Below are positions 19,063 to 29,622 of a DNA stretch of 64,000 nucleotides, piece after piece. A program made the translations under genes and the position numbers. Source of the stretch: Effrenium voratum (Eukaryota > Sar > Dinophyceae > Suessiales > Symbiodiniaceae); assembly GCA_963377175.1 (NCBI GenBank), contig CAUJNA010000521.1:1-64000 (forward strand), written 5' to 3'. The notes under the pieces are model-generated. The model was given only the letters and a program-made list of their open reading frames with translations. It searched no databases and was not told where the DNA came from. Within the stretch, counting starts at the first letter, position 1, and every line of letters begins with the position of its first letter.

Positions 19063-20651
19063 TCATCTCCAAATCTGAGCTATTCGAAGCCACTGGAAAG
19101 CTGAGTGCACAGGCACTAACATGTTTCCAAGCAAGCGATAAGCCTCTTTATTGGAAAGAGATGCAAATCCATGATGCACAACCCCAAGGGCGGCAGCAAT
19201 TTCTTCAGGCGCCAACGCAAACCACAGGACCTGATGCGGATTGTCCACTGTGAAAGCCTTGGCCTGCATGAAGACACCCTTCGCGAGCTGATGGTCACGA
19301 AACTGTAGGCATGTTCGGTAACATGCCATAACTGACTCCAATTTCAAAGATTCAAGGCAATTCCGCATTTTGCAAATGTCTTCAGGCCGAAAAATACTGT
19401 TGCGATTCCACTGAGGCACAAACCTGGGATCAAGGAGCTTCTGGATTTCCACATCGGACAAACTCAACTCCGTCCGTAGGAGAGTCTGCTGTAAATCCCA
19501 CAGGCACTGTCTCAACGGCACCTTCAACAGCGGCATCTTGATCGCCTTGAGGCTTGATGCAATATTGATTTCCGAAAGCTGCTGAAAGACATCAAGCCGG
19601 AGCAAGATAGCCATGTATCTAGGCCTGGCGACCGGGATAACTGAAGCGGGGTCTTCAGTGGTTTCATGAATGAAGCGATATCCCAATCCACAGAAAAGTC
19701 GCTTAATCCACCCCCAGTGAGGATGCCGAGGCGACGCAGCAACATTCTCCAAGGCGAAGATCAAAGGTCTCAAAGCGTGCAAATATCTGGCTGTAGAAAT
19801 CATGTTCTGTCCAAGTTGTGTTGCCAATCCCAATATATTCTCCGATGCTGCACTCCATGGGGGACAAGATGGCGACGCGACCAAAACCGAAGTGTTGATG
19901 CAAGAGATCTGTTGTAAAATCTGACAGGAATCCACATCACCAATAACAATGAAAGGGAATTTGGGCCAGTATTTCCGTTCAGAGGTGACCAACTGGTGTG
20001 CCGTAACAGTGTTCAAGTTCAAAGTTTCTGCAGAAAACGTAGCAGTACGTGGTTCAATTTCCACTGAGCAAAGCACTGGCGGAAGGGAAAAGGGAAGACG
20101 AAGCTGATCCGTCCAGACTTTACCCATTTTCCACCCCCCAAGGCCAGAAAAGATATCCAAAGCGGAACTCTTCATGTCGGGTGAGAAGTTCTTAGCAATG
20201 CATGCTTCAATCCCCCAAGGTGCAAAAATTCTGCGAGGGGTTTCTTCGATCATCTGATAATCGAAGATCGTAGCAAAATCTCCGTCTTTGAGGTCAAGGT
20301 TTCGTCGAACCCGAGGTGGTACAAGCAGTGTGGCATCAAAATCAAAGCAAGCACCTTTGTAATCATAAATCTGAATGTTCGCAAAGTGAGGCGATTCAAA
20401 CGAGGCCAGGTCATCAATGTCTGTCAAGAAATCTGAAAACCACATCGAAAAGAGCATGGTTGGTTCAAGGTAAAAGTAGTAGCCGGCCACATGTCAAGAA
20501 CAGCATTCTTGGTACTCTGAAAGAATTGCTCAGGAAGCCGAAGGTCAGAAAGCTCTTGGGTCAAAAGGCCAACTGGTGGTCCGAAAGAACCATACATAGG
20601 TGAAAGTCGCACACCCGGTATAACATCGTAATCAAGTCGATCTGTATCCAT
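19063..20651 (-). CDS. Cytosine-5 DNA methyltransferase encoded by LINE A
   Basis: The main frame (475 residues, from 20490) has the ordered motifs of C5-methyltransferases. Motif I is ALDIFSGLGGWKMG (about residues 110-123, AdoMet binding), motif II CSVEIEP and motif IV ASPSCPPWSAAS with catalytic Cys at about 209. Motif VI is FALENVA (248-250 ENV), motif VIII VARPRYMAILL, and motif X YRLLGNMLVPVHSA near the end. Motif IV has SCPPWS instead of PPCQxFS. An upstream frame from the ATG at 20651 (MDTDRLDYDVIPGVRLSPMY) is joined by a frameshift at about 20470-20490 and is probably the true N-terminus. It is the first ORF of the LINE, starting about 48 bp after the spliced-leader-like end. DNMTs captured by retrotransposons are known from Symbiodinium. 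Confidence 0.9.
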
Positions 20652-20698
20652 GGCTCTTGGCGTCTAACCCCGAGACAACAAACCCTAGCGCCGCGAAG

Positions 20699-20716
20699 CT
20701 TGAGCCAAGAGGGCTT
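20699..20716 (-). other. Spliced-leader relic at the LINE A 5' end
   Basis: The first bases of LINE A read AGCCCTCTTGGCTCAAG, which match 15 of 17 positions of the 3' part of the dinoflagellate trans-spliced leader (AGCCATTTTGGCTCAAG). The match stops exactly where a leader would end, and LINE-specific sequence and the DNMT ATG follow. This implies the ancestral LINE mRNA was trans-spliced before reverse transcription. Confidence 0.75.
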
Positions 20717-20731
20717 ACGTACCCAATGGTC
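20717..20731. repeat. Target-site duplication of LINE A (5' side)
   Basis: Second copy of ACGTACCCAATGGTC, identical to 6877-6891, immediately outside the spliced-leader-like 5' end. Confidence 0.85.
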
Positions 20732-21472
20732 AACGCAGTTATATCCTCCTCCACAGAGGACACAGCAGTGCGATTGGTCAACGCGTACCCTAGGACGAGC
20801 AGCAGGGAAAATATAATGGTTGGCTTGGTGCCATTCCTCCGGACAGCAATCAGCAAGCCAGTGCTCAGGCAGCAGCGCCGCCAAGAGCACATTGCCAGGG
20901 AGATGCGCATCCGCGACTGGATAGAAGTCGAAGCCCCAAGGGTAAGTCCGGCCAACACGTCCACATCCGCAACGCAACTTGCATCCATGCATCGTCATCC
21001 TCCCCAATGGTCCAACGAAGAAGGGCGAACCGGGGGATGTGCCCAATTTGTGACGTCGGTGTCGCAGCAAGCCGTTCAAGGGCACAAAAAGGAGGACATC
21101 CCGGCCACGCCGTTCCAACCCGGGGACAGACAGGAGAGCATTCTTTGCCGATACCATTCAACAGCAACCTCCTTGAAGACCTTGCCAATCCCGCAGACCC
21201 GGCTGGCACGCGGGGCAACAGGCCTTGTAATAGCATAACGCAACTGTCCAGAGGCAGCCGTGTACGCAGAATGCAGGCAACACGGCGCCCCTGCCTCGTA
21301 TGGCACTGCAGTCCCAACGGCTGACCGTCGAGCACAGACCTAAGGCAGCGCCGTGCAGGAGAACTTCAGGTGGAAGCACAGTCGTGATCCGCAACCATCG
21401 TAGTATGGCAGGTGCATGACGCAAGTCAAGGAAGCACCTGCCAAGGATAGCCTTGGTCATGCCAACTTCCAA
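20732..21472 (-). pseudogene. Element C post-RT region and zinc knuckle
   Basis: CCVLCGGGYNCVDHWVR (about 20717-20770) supplies Cys-x2-Cys and His of a LINE zinc knuckle. The last Cys lies beyond LINE A, in 6846-6891. Upstream, ALEVGMTKAILGRCFLDLRH and similar fragments in several frames would be the RT thumb and connection. Frame shifts throughout. Confidence 0.5.
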
Positions 21473-21639
21473 TGCGGAGATCTCGCCTCCAGTAGGTACA
21501 TGGACCGAGGCGATGTAAGGCAGTTTGCTATGTCAGAACAGACCACACGCCATTGGATGGCCTTGGTCGCTTTGGTGGCAACCTTAAGGCACGTGGCCCG
21601 AGAGGCGCGCTGTCGCCATTCATCTGGCTGCAGAGAAAA

Positions 21640-22681
21640 TCAACCCTCAAGAGTGAGGCCGAGCTGCGTGGCCTCCGCACAAATAAGGTGGCCCCCATAC
21701 CCAGTGGCATCAAGACCGAGCATGGCAGCATCGCTGAGGGGCGTGTTCGTCACAAGCTTGCTCTTAGAGCGGCATGAGCACGGCCCAGCGTAGAGCGACA
21801 GCAAGGGGCAGGTGCCACCGACCAGCCACCCCAAGACCGCACTCCACTGAACAGCAAGACTAACCCGCTCGCGGGCGAAAGTCACAAGCAGGTGATGAGA
21901 GCGCTGTGGGTGATCGATAAACCAAGCTTGAACAGCCTGCACTGCAGCCAACAAGGTAGTATGTCCTTGTCCACCATACTCGGAGGACGCAAAGGCAAGC
22001 GTCCACGAGAAGCACTGGTGGTCTTCAACAACGAAACCAGCAGTGACAAGTTGCTCGTAACACTGACGAGTACGGCGCAGCCATTGAAAAGACCGTGCGC
22101 TTCCAGCAGCCGTGCAGTCGTCAACATAACCCTCTGTAGTGACCGACTGGCCCAGGTGTGGGAAATGGCACTTGAGGCCACAAAAGGTTGCCACGTGCAT
22201 ACGCATCGAGGCACTCCAGCCACCGTGGGTCATCACAGACAGGTGTCTCAAACCAAAAGTCTCGCGTAGCCAGCGTGGCACCCCCGCCAGCAAGACAGGG
22301 CGAACCATCAGCTTGCAGCAAAGGGCCAATGTGCACAACAACCTTCGGGTCAACGGTGTGAAGGCGCTCCCAGTAGCGGGGCCGAGCAGTACGATTTCGC
22401 AGCAAATCCGTGGCCGAGCCCCCAACGACCGCATGAGCTCTGGCGGCAACTCCAACCTCAAAGCGGTGCACCGCCTCCTCGATACAAAGCTTGTCAACTA
22501 ACACACAGCGACCATGCATCGGCAGAATTTCAGGACCAGGCAGCAGGGGGTCACACTTGACAGCTTCAGAGTAAAGATGCAGCACATCCCTACCCTTCAG
22601 CCGGCAGCTATGAGATAGACAGGACAAGTCCCGTATATGCGCAATCCACGGAGCCGGGGTAGCAAACCGCTGTCGGTACAA
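21640..22681 (-). pseudogene. Element C reverse transcriptase remnant
   Basis: Two overlapping minus frames. The upstream one (22121-22681) includes RPRYWERLHTVDPKV and DPRWLECLDAYARGNLLWPQ, the kind of sequence that precedes the fingers in LINE RTs. The second (21640-22497) holds TEGYVDDCTAAGSARSFQWL, a clear motif C with YVDD, followed by RTRQCYEQLVTAGFVVEDHQ. A later stretch, LGLDATGYGGHLICAEATQ, looks RNase H-like but I could not fit it firmly. Motifs A and B are too degraded to place. Confidence 0.55.
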
Positions 22682-22744
22682 AACGTCGCAGGGCTGCCTG
22701 AACAGCCGCCAAATGATGACGCGGCAGCGTACGAAGGGACCTCA

Positions 22745-24279
22745 TCAATCAAGTAAGGACCTCCATACGCGTAACAAGTAGGCCCCTGCAAGTGTGGCAT
22801 CAGCTATACCCGATACAGCCGGACAATCTCCTCCAAGATAAGCGGTCGGTTCCTGAAAAGTAGGGAACCATGTATGCGCAGAGAGATGGTGCGCTGCATG
22901 CAAAAGATTTCGAATAACTGAAAAGGCAGGGCCGTCAAGCCGGGCCCCACCATGGCTGCTTTGTGTAATCCAGACAAAGGAAAGAACTGGTTTGTCACCT
23001 TGTCTCAAACCTGGATGAATTTTGTGAACAAAGATGTCGCCATCGCCAGCAAGGGTCCAAGGTTGCGTGCCGAGCTCAACGATGATGACTTCGCAAGCAG
23101 GAAATGCGGAACACATATGAGTGCACCTGGCTGGAGCGGGAACATGCGGGAGGCCACTCAAGTGGCCTACGCGAAGGGCTTCATGTCCTAACAGACAGCG
23201 AATGCAGCCGGTTGAAAAGCCAGACCTATTCCACTCAGCCCTCCAGACAAGTAACCTCTGCAAGTTTCCGGCAGCGTAAAGTCCTCTTCCACCATTGTCG
23301 GGGGCACTACTGGGAGGTATCTGCAGGTCACCTGGAGCAGAGACCCAGTGAACCCCCCGCGGAAGGTCCTTAACGAGCACACCAAGCTAGCTAAGCGACC
23401 CAGCCGAAATGTGGTGCTGGCAGGTTCTGCGACAAGCAGATCAAGCGTAGCGCGGTGAGCAGGACCAAAATACGCAAGTTCAGAATGCGGAGAGTGCAGC
23501 AACAGAACTACAAGACCAGCATGAGGGCCACGAGGTAAGCCGCCATGACGCTGCTGTCCTGCTGCTCTACAGGTCCAACATTCGAGGAGGTGCGTAAGAC
23601 CAGCAATGGTGGGACACTGATCAAAGCTGCCAAGACCTGCGCAACTGCTGTATTCGCTCTCAACTTTGCCAAGCAAGGCAGCCTGCAAGGCAATTGGTGT
23701 GACAGATACCAGGTATGTATGCTCAACAGCAGCAGCAATGCTTGTTCCATTTGCAAAATGTGCTCTCCATTGCACGCCGTAGACGCTGAGGTAGCACTGG
23801 TCAGCACGATCACCGCCCCTGTGCCAGGAGGAAGCCTGGAACTCAGCAGGGAGAGTAACTTGACGCAGTGCAAGAAGGCGGGGAGCTCTGGCTTCCTGCA
23901 ATCCCTGAGCAGTCGGTAAGTGGCCGCAATAGGGATCCTCAACGGCCGCGAGAAGACGCGCCCGCCGCTCCTCTTGCAGTTTGCTGTAGGCCTGTTGAAC
24001 TTCAGCTGGATCTCGTGGTTGCCACTTTCTTGCGGGGGCAGCAGCGCGTTCCGATCTAAGTGAGTCGATGAGACCACGAATGATCAAAGGATGGAAACTG
24101 TTCCCAGCTGCGCCTAGCTTGAAAGGGCCATCAACGAGATGTTTCGTAGCGGTGAAAACAGAGACATTCATCGGGAGTGAGAGTCCGGAATGGCAGACTA
24201 ATGTGTGGTGACTCAAAGGCGGGCCCAAAAACCTCAATGAGCGAATCAACGTGCCGGTACGACTTTTGCTGTCCGCCAC
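22745..24279 (-). pseudogene. Element C linker region, unrecognised
   Basis: Two long frames (23188-24279, 363 residues; 22745-23380, 211 residues) continue between the DNMT and the RT. Visible features are a basic helical stretch (QQAYSKLQEERRARLLAAVE), YLSVYGVQWRAHFANGTS, and a Cys-containing segment (HLLECWTCRAAGQQRHGG). No endonuclease or recombinase motif is visible. The stop-free length and position suggest element coding sequence. Confidence 0.4.
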
Positions 24280-25540
24280 ACTAAAGAAATTCGGTCAGCT
24301 GTGAGCTGGGCCGCAGGCGTGAAATTCTCCCACGGAAGTGCCGGCACCCCTGAGCGTCCTGCCGCACAAAGCCTGGCAAAGTTGGCTTTGCCACCAAAGG
24401 TTGGGTAGTGGTACAAGAGAGCATTGGGCCTGTAGGCAAGTTGGGAGCGCAAAGGGACCTTGGTATTGTTCCACTGCCCTCGAATTCCAAGGACAGGGGG
24501 CATTGGAACAGGCTGACCAGTGCTGGTCAGCAAGGGGCCCCACTCGACAGTCCAGGGTCCTGGCACAGGACGAGGCGCAAGGAATCCCGCCCAACTCTTG
24601 AAGAACCATCGTCTCCGCGTCACAGGTGTGAAAGAGCCACTGTCCAACCACACATGTAGCAGCGTCAACTCCCAGAGCCCACATAATAAAACGTTCAAAA
24701 ACTTGTTGCATGCTGCCCGCGTTCTCAAGAACAAAGTGCACTTTGTCTCGTTCTCAGATTCGACATGCCCACCACACTGTAAGGTAGAAGATGAAAAAGA
24801 GAGAGCTTCGATGCCCGGTCAGTCCATACATCCCGCGTCCATGACCGACAGTCGTAAGTTCCTGACAAGGAGAACCTCCAATCATTAGGCCTCAGCATGA
24901 GGTGCAAGCAACACCAAAGCATTGTGCTGTACAACATGACAGACATCCTCAAATTAGCAGCAAGCCCCATATCGCGCATGGGCATGCCATTTGCCATCAC
25001 TCTGGAAGCCCCTAGCCTCTCCTACAACCTGCCTCATGCGCAAGTCTTGCTCAGCGGCAACAACGAAAAGCGGAGGCTTCTGCAAGGCAAGCAAAATGAC
25101 GGTCGAGGAACATCCATCGAAAAGGGAAACCAGACCATAGGAATGCTCAATAGCAATTTCTTCACACCCCTTGCCACCTTCCCGACCATGCTTGCATGCT
25201 TGGGCGCGGAAGCAATCCCATTGCATGCACCCACTTTCTCCGTCCTGGTTGCAGCGACCAGCCCGTACTTCTGAGGCAGAGAGACGCCGAGCAAAGCCCT
25301 GCTCATGCGGACGGGGGGAACAATGTGACACGCCAGGGGCAGGTGCAGGTGCCGCGTTGGCAGACTTGCACTGGTGCGAGACCGAAGGACCGCCGGCTTG
25401 CCAGTGCAGAAGTGTACCTCATGACCAATAGTCGGGCCGCAACAGCGTTTCTGCCACTCTAAATAGGCAGGGTCAGTAAAGTCAACAAGGAGGGTGCCCA
25501 AGCGTGAACTGGATGTCTTTTTCCGCTGCATCAACACGGT
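24246..25540 (-). pseudogene. DNMT3-like cytosine-5 methyltransferase of element C
   Basis: Motif I is VSLFDGCSS (about 25113-25130), followed by FVVAAEQD in the place of motif II. Motif IV with its DNMT3-style extension, GGSPCQELTTVGHGRGMYG, lies at about 24823-24879; DNMT3 enzymes have GGSPCNDLS and a GLYEGTGRLFF stretch here. Motif VI is FVLENAGSM (about 24720-24741), with ENA for ENV. Motif VIII is FTPVTRRRWFF in the next frame (about 24640). From motif IV to VI the frame is continuous apart from one TGA. The catalytic Cys of PCQ is present. The N-terminal region (to 25537) has LLVDFTDPAYLEWQKRCCG but no recognised reader domain. Clearly a different lineage from the DNMTs of LINEs A and B. 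Confidence 0.75.
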
Positions 25541-25734
25541 GACAACAGCGTCTGAAGGTAGTCAACCGGACTCAACAAGCTTATTCTGGGTTGTCAAGGG
25601 AAAAGTGGTGTAGTGGAAGGTAATGAAGCTGCACGGTACGGCTGATTGCTACCGCAGTACTCCTGGGACATGAGGCTAATCTGGCATCAAACGCTACAAA
25701 TGAAATTTGCAGATGAGGGTTTTGGGGCGCACCG
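25541..25734. other. Spacer between element C and a Polinton fragment
   Basis: No gene or repeat recognised. The 5' end of element C should lie in or near this interval. Confidence 0.3.
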
Positions 25735-26083
25735 GGGCTACAGCTTGGCGCAAGTGGACGCCCTGTGAACCGACTGCCGCACAAGCGCGCGGACACAGAC
25801 GCAGGCGGCCATCACGGGCGCAGCGCGCTGGCCGACCGGACGGGCCCGGACCAGGACGTCTTTGCGACCAACCAGATTACCTTGGCGCTGGTGGCGTATC
25901 GCTCGGCTGCCGACCAGGACACGGCAACGGCATCAAGCATTGCAGCCGCACTGCTCAGCTACTACACCATTGCGCAGGTGGACGCCCTCCTAGCCGGCAA
26001 GCTTGGAGTCGCGGAGGCAGCCTTGGCCCTGGAGATAGCTGTGCGCTTTCCAGGTGCGCCATTGGCGAGCAGATCCTAGGAGC
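25735..26083 (+). pseudogene. Fragment of a Polinton fibre-type gene
   Basis: The frame reads ADRTGPDQDVFATNQITLAL, then AYRSAADQDTATASSIAAAL and LLSYYTIAQVDALLAGKLGV, and ends AIGEQILGAF. It is the counterpart of the internal segment 1780-2100 of the minus-strand fibre gene, in the opposite orientation. It begins and ends abruptly: the right edge at about 26085 directly meets the broken RT linker of LINE B. It is therefore a piece of a rearranged Polinton or part of an insertion whose other half is lost. Confidence 0.6.
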
Positions 26084-26089
26084 ATTCTA

Positions 26090-27121
26090 GAGATCGAGTC
26101 AAGTCGACGGACTTGTCTGACTTGTTGTTTTGCCGGAACCGACGTGCGCTTCTCGGATGGCTGGAACTCACCTGGGCGTGCAATTTTTGGTCCTGCCCGA
26201 AAGGGTGTCCATTTAAACAGGAGGTCTACCTCGCCCACGCTGTCGTTGTGTTATGGGTTCAGCACCTACTTTTACCAGACATCGATGCATGGCAGTTTCA
26301 GCTGCAACTGACCATTGCTGAATATCAATGCCGCCAGGGATTTGACTGTCAAGGTCCATGCGATTTATCTCATCGATGAACAACTCATCATGGAGATCCT
26401 GATGTGTCCTACCAGGCTAGGCAAGAGAAAAATCGTGTCGTTGCGGGTGTCCTCCTTGTAGGTGAAGTCGGTTGGCGTGCCTAAGTGATGCGATGCAAAG
26501 TGATGGGCTTCAACCCATCCTCTGTCCGAGAGTGCCGTCCACAAAAGCGACTGGTCAGGCAATTGATTGAGGTCTCCTGCAATGAATGAGTAACCGTCCC
26601 ACTCAAGCACACTTTCAATGGCACGTTGTTGCAGGGCATCTGAGGCGTCTTTGCGGTACAGCTCCCAGGATGTGTCCTGGGTGTGCAAGTACAGGGTGAT
26701 ACCGAGCACCTGCAGACCAGCAAAATTCACTGGTACTGTCCCGCTCGGCCTTTGAGCGAATGACCGGACACATCCTAGAAGAGTGTGGGCACAGCATTCC
26801 AACTCCTCCGATGAATGGGACATTCGTATTTTGGCTTGCAAGTTTACTTGGCGCACATGGGGCGCCAGGGTGATATTGCAAGTTACGTTGTCTGGCTTGC
26901 TTCTGGAACAATCGATGCATGGTGGTGTCAGACGAGGTCTCGGCACAACAGATGATGCCTGGCCTACTCGAATAGAGATTGAGTACTTCGTCCTGGTGTT
27001 TACGAAGTTTAGTGATGTTGACGATCGTGAGGTGGCAAAGGTCAGACTGGTCCTCCGGTGTCGCCGCGCCGACAGGTCCCGGGTTATCAGCCTCCCCTAA
27101 ACGGGGTTCCAAGGTCCACAC
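26090..27121 (-). pseudogene. LINE B apurinic-type endonuclease
   Basis: The frame from 27121 reads RLGEADNPGPVG, the counterpart of GEASHPGP in LINE A. Then come a beta-strand start (LTIVNITKLRKHQ), GIICCAETSSDT (catalytic Glu), VQVLGITLYLHTQD in another frame, and WDGYSFIAGDLNQLPDQS (Gly-Asp-Leu-Asn in place of GDFN). DFTYKEDTRNDTIFLLPSLV follows. After a frameshift near 26400 the frame continues through HDELFIDEINRMDLDSQIPG to ITQRQRGRGRPP and QVRQVRRLDS, matching the LINE A linker. The final SDHxP-type motif is not clear. Confidence 0.75.
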
Positions 27122-27971
27122 CTTCCACAGGCACCGCTTAGCAGTTCGGTGGGTCTGTCTGGCATCGTATTGGGATGCAGCACGAATGTGGTGTCAGGTT
27201 TCCTGGAATGCCTGGGCAAATTACTGCCCGTCAGGTGAGTGCGTACCGAGACAGTGAAGGGAGTGAATCTGCATGGGGTCAAGTTTCTCTTAGTCCTAGC
27301 GGACTCGGCCGCAAATATGACATGCGGTCGAGGTCTAAGCAAACTTGGGGCAATCGTGGTGGATCGGGAAAATGAGGCCTCAGGCTGCGCAACGCAAACA
27401 ATGTAGACAGAAAGTAGTGCGATGAGTGCAAACCTGAGTCTAGCGGCACGTGTAGGTAGGTATGTGTGAGTCCGGGTATCAAATTTGTTGTTAGAGTTCG
27501 AGGTGGTCTCCCCGGAATGGGAGACCTGATGCATTTTCAAGTGGCCGGCCGCCACACACGATGGCACTCGATTTTGCAAAATGATTTCGTGGGTGGGAAA
27601 TGTTGCCTGTACTAGCTGGTCGACATGCCGATTGGCAGGATTTGGCCGCTGACCTCCAACTGATGTTGGGGTCTGTTGCATCACAAGAGTGAGATTATTG
27701 AGTGTCTTAATCGTACCTGAAAGGGACAGGATTGGCCCAGAGGGAATCGTCCATGTCCGGTGTTGGGAAATGTGTGGAATGCTTGATGAACCAAGCTGTG
27801 GGGGCGTATCTCCGTTGGGCAGAGAGTCCACAGCCCTGGATATATGGTCTATGTGCGTGCAGTGGCATGTGGCATCAGCGCTGCCCAGCAGCGCCAAGGT
27901 CGTCACCGCTGTACAGGATGTGTGCGATCTCACAGGATGCCGGGTCACGGTGTGAAAAGAGGTAGTCTTCT
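27122..27971 (-). other. LINE B region between coiled coil and endonuclease, unrecognised
   Basis: A 292-residue minus frame (27097-27975) covers this interval but has no motif, low charge patterning and no counterpart in LINE A, where the same gap is 33 bp. It may be decayed spacer, or an insertion. Opposite-strand frames are equally open. Confidence 0.3.
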
Positions 27972-29622
27972 TCATGCCGACCCAATATTGCTCCCCAGAG
28001 CAATTGAGCCGGTGTTTCCTTGAAGGTGATTGTTGAACAAGCGTTCTTCAAAGGATGGTACCCCACACAGTGTAGACGTACCGAGCTGGCACATGATCTC
28101 ACCACTTTGCTCACGGCAGAGTAGATACATGACCTGCATGGTCAAAATGCACTGTGAAATTTTCCCCTTTGTAGCGACATCCTTGGCAAAGGAATTTATC
28201 GCGTAAGTTATGCGATTTTTATGGTTTTGGAATTTTCTCTTCCCGAGGGCATCTGCAGCATCCCCAGCGTGGTCTCCTAGGAGTCCACTCCCCTTGCTGC
28301 CTGATACCGTCACGTCACTGGATCCTCTGCGAATCGCAAGTGGCCCTTTTGCGGTCGCACATCTTGATTCAGTCCTGCATGTCCTCATCCCCATCAAGCT
28401 GGCGCTTGGATGAGGGTTGGGAACGGGGCTTTGGCGTGGCTCGCAACATCTGCCCAATCGAGTCCATGAGGGTCTTTGATTGCTCAGCGAGGGATGTGCG
28501 GAGCGTCTGTCCGAAGCTCGTGCGCGTGGCGAAATCTGATCTTGGACTTGCTGCTGTCGCTGGACCTTCTGCATGGGACTCTGCATACTCTTAACTTCTG
28601 ACTGCAAGGCTGCAAAGTCGTTCTGCTGTTTCTGCATCTGCTTGGATTGGTTTTGGATGGTCCGATCAAGGTCCGGAGGAATTGTGGTCTGCACTGCTTG
28701 GCTTCCTTTGGCACGGGCCCACGGGTCGTGCAGCTGGAGGACATCTTAGCTACGTTCCTTGTCTTGGGCAACGGGGGGCACCCGGGTGCCAGCGATGACC
28801 GGGCGTGATGCTGATGGCTTGCTTGCAACGGTCTGGAAAATGACAACGATCCAGACTTGACCCTGTTTACGGAGGGTCCTGCCTTTGATCGAGAGCTTAC
28901 CCAGGAACTCGTTGATGTGCTCGCTTTTCGCACCCGGTGGTGCACCATGCAACTGCCAGCGGTGATTGGCCTCAACCTGAACGGGCTGTGGTTTATTGGG
29001 GTGGAAGACTTGCCACGCATTGTCGAATGCCGCCTCTGGGATCCGAATGCCTCGTCCTGTCCGGCCGCGGATGCATCGCAACCTGACCAACCGCTGCGAT
29101 TGCAGATGTGTCCTTTGGCAGCCAAAGGATGCGAAAAGCAGGTCCCTTGGTTGGCGAAACACTCGTGGAGGGTGATGCCTGGTGGTCTTCACGCGTCTCT
29201 GTGTAAACAGGTGGTGATGTGAGTCCTGAGATGTGCAAGAGTCGTTCAACTTCGCAATCTGCAATCCGAGCCCAAATGCGAAAACTCTCTGCGACCCCTG
29301 GCGCAACTTGCTTAGAGGCAGTGCGCCAGCTTCGGCCCCACAGTTCATACACAGCATCTGGATGGATCTCAAGTTGTTGAAGGATGTACTTGCCGGGCTT
29401 AGAAACAAGCTGAGCCCACTGGTCCGGGTTTTCACACTCATCTCGATGCATTGTGAACGCAGGAACATCAAAACGATCTGGCTTGGCAATGCTGACTTTG
29501 CCGTCACCGAACTGTATCATCCATCCTGCAAGGATCAGCTTGTTGCCAGTGTGGTCGAGAGCTGTGAAAACAACCTTTTTGACAGGGTCGCTTTGGGGCT
29601 GGCGCAGGTTCCCGGAGCACAA
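27972..29622 (-). pseudogene. LINE B ORF1-like domain and coiled coil
   Basis: The frame from 29622 holds VKKVVFTALDHTGNKLILAG, YELWGRSWRTASKQVAPGV, ADCEVERLLHISGLTSPPVY and AFRILWLPKDTSAIAAVGQV, aligning with the WGRSW domain of the 572-residue LINE A ORF. Frameshifts near 28993 and 28746 follow. Further on, LDRTIQNQSKQMQKQQNDFA and ALQSEVKSMQSPMQKVQRQQ (28680-28560) form a Gln-rich coiled coil like that of LINE A. The remaining frame to 27972 has no recognisable domain. Confidence 0.6.

Larger units (their letters stand above)
6892..20716 (-). mobile_element. LINE A: non-LTR retrotransposon carrying a DNMT, essentially full length
   Basis: The element runs right to left between 15-bp direct repeats. 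The order is spliced-leader-like 5' end, cytosine-5 methyltransferase, ubiquitin-like/ORF1/coiled-coil region, apurinic-type endonuclease, reverse transcriptase, zinc knuckle, RNase H, short 3' UTR and poly-A. A 3.96-kb Polinton-derived insertion (9394-13352) interrupts the RT, so the LINE itself is about 9.87 kb. Gaps between the three ORF blocks are only 24 and 33 bp. Several frameshifts show that it is no longer active. Confidence 0.85.
20732..25540 (-). mobile_element. Element C: LINE with a DNMT3-like gene, interrupted by LINE A
   Basis: Reading right to left: DNMT3-like methyltransferase (25540-24246), a linker of uncertain function (24279-22745), the region before RT (22681-22121), RT motif C GYVDDCTAAG (about 22110), and a zinc knuckle at 20717-20770 completed beyond LINE A at 6846-6891. 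Frames change often, so the element is old. The 5' boundary near 25.54 kb is approximate. No tyrosine recombinase or LTR is seen. Confidence 0.6.

Noticed and set aside
20732..25540. Element C as a DIRS/tyrosine-recombinase element
   Set aside because: DATGYGGHL near 21680 recalls the DIRS RNase H, but no recombinase motif is present and the zinc knuckle fits a LINE better.
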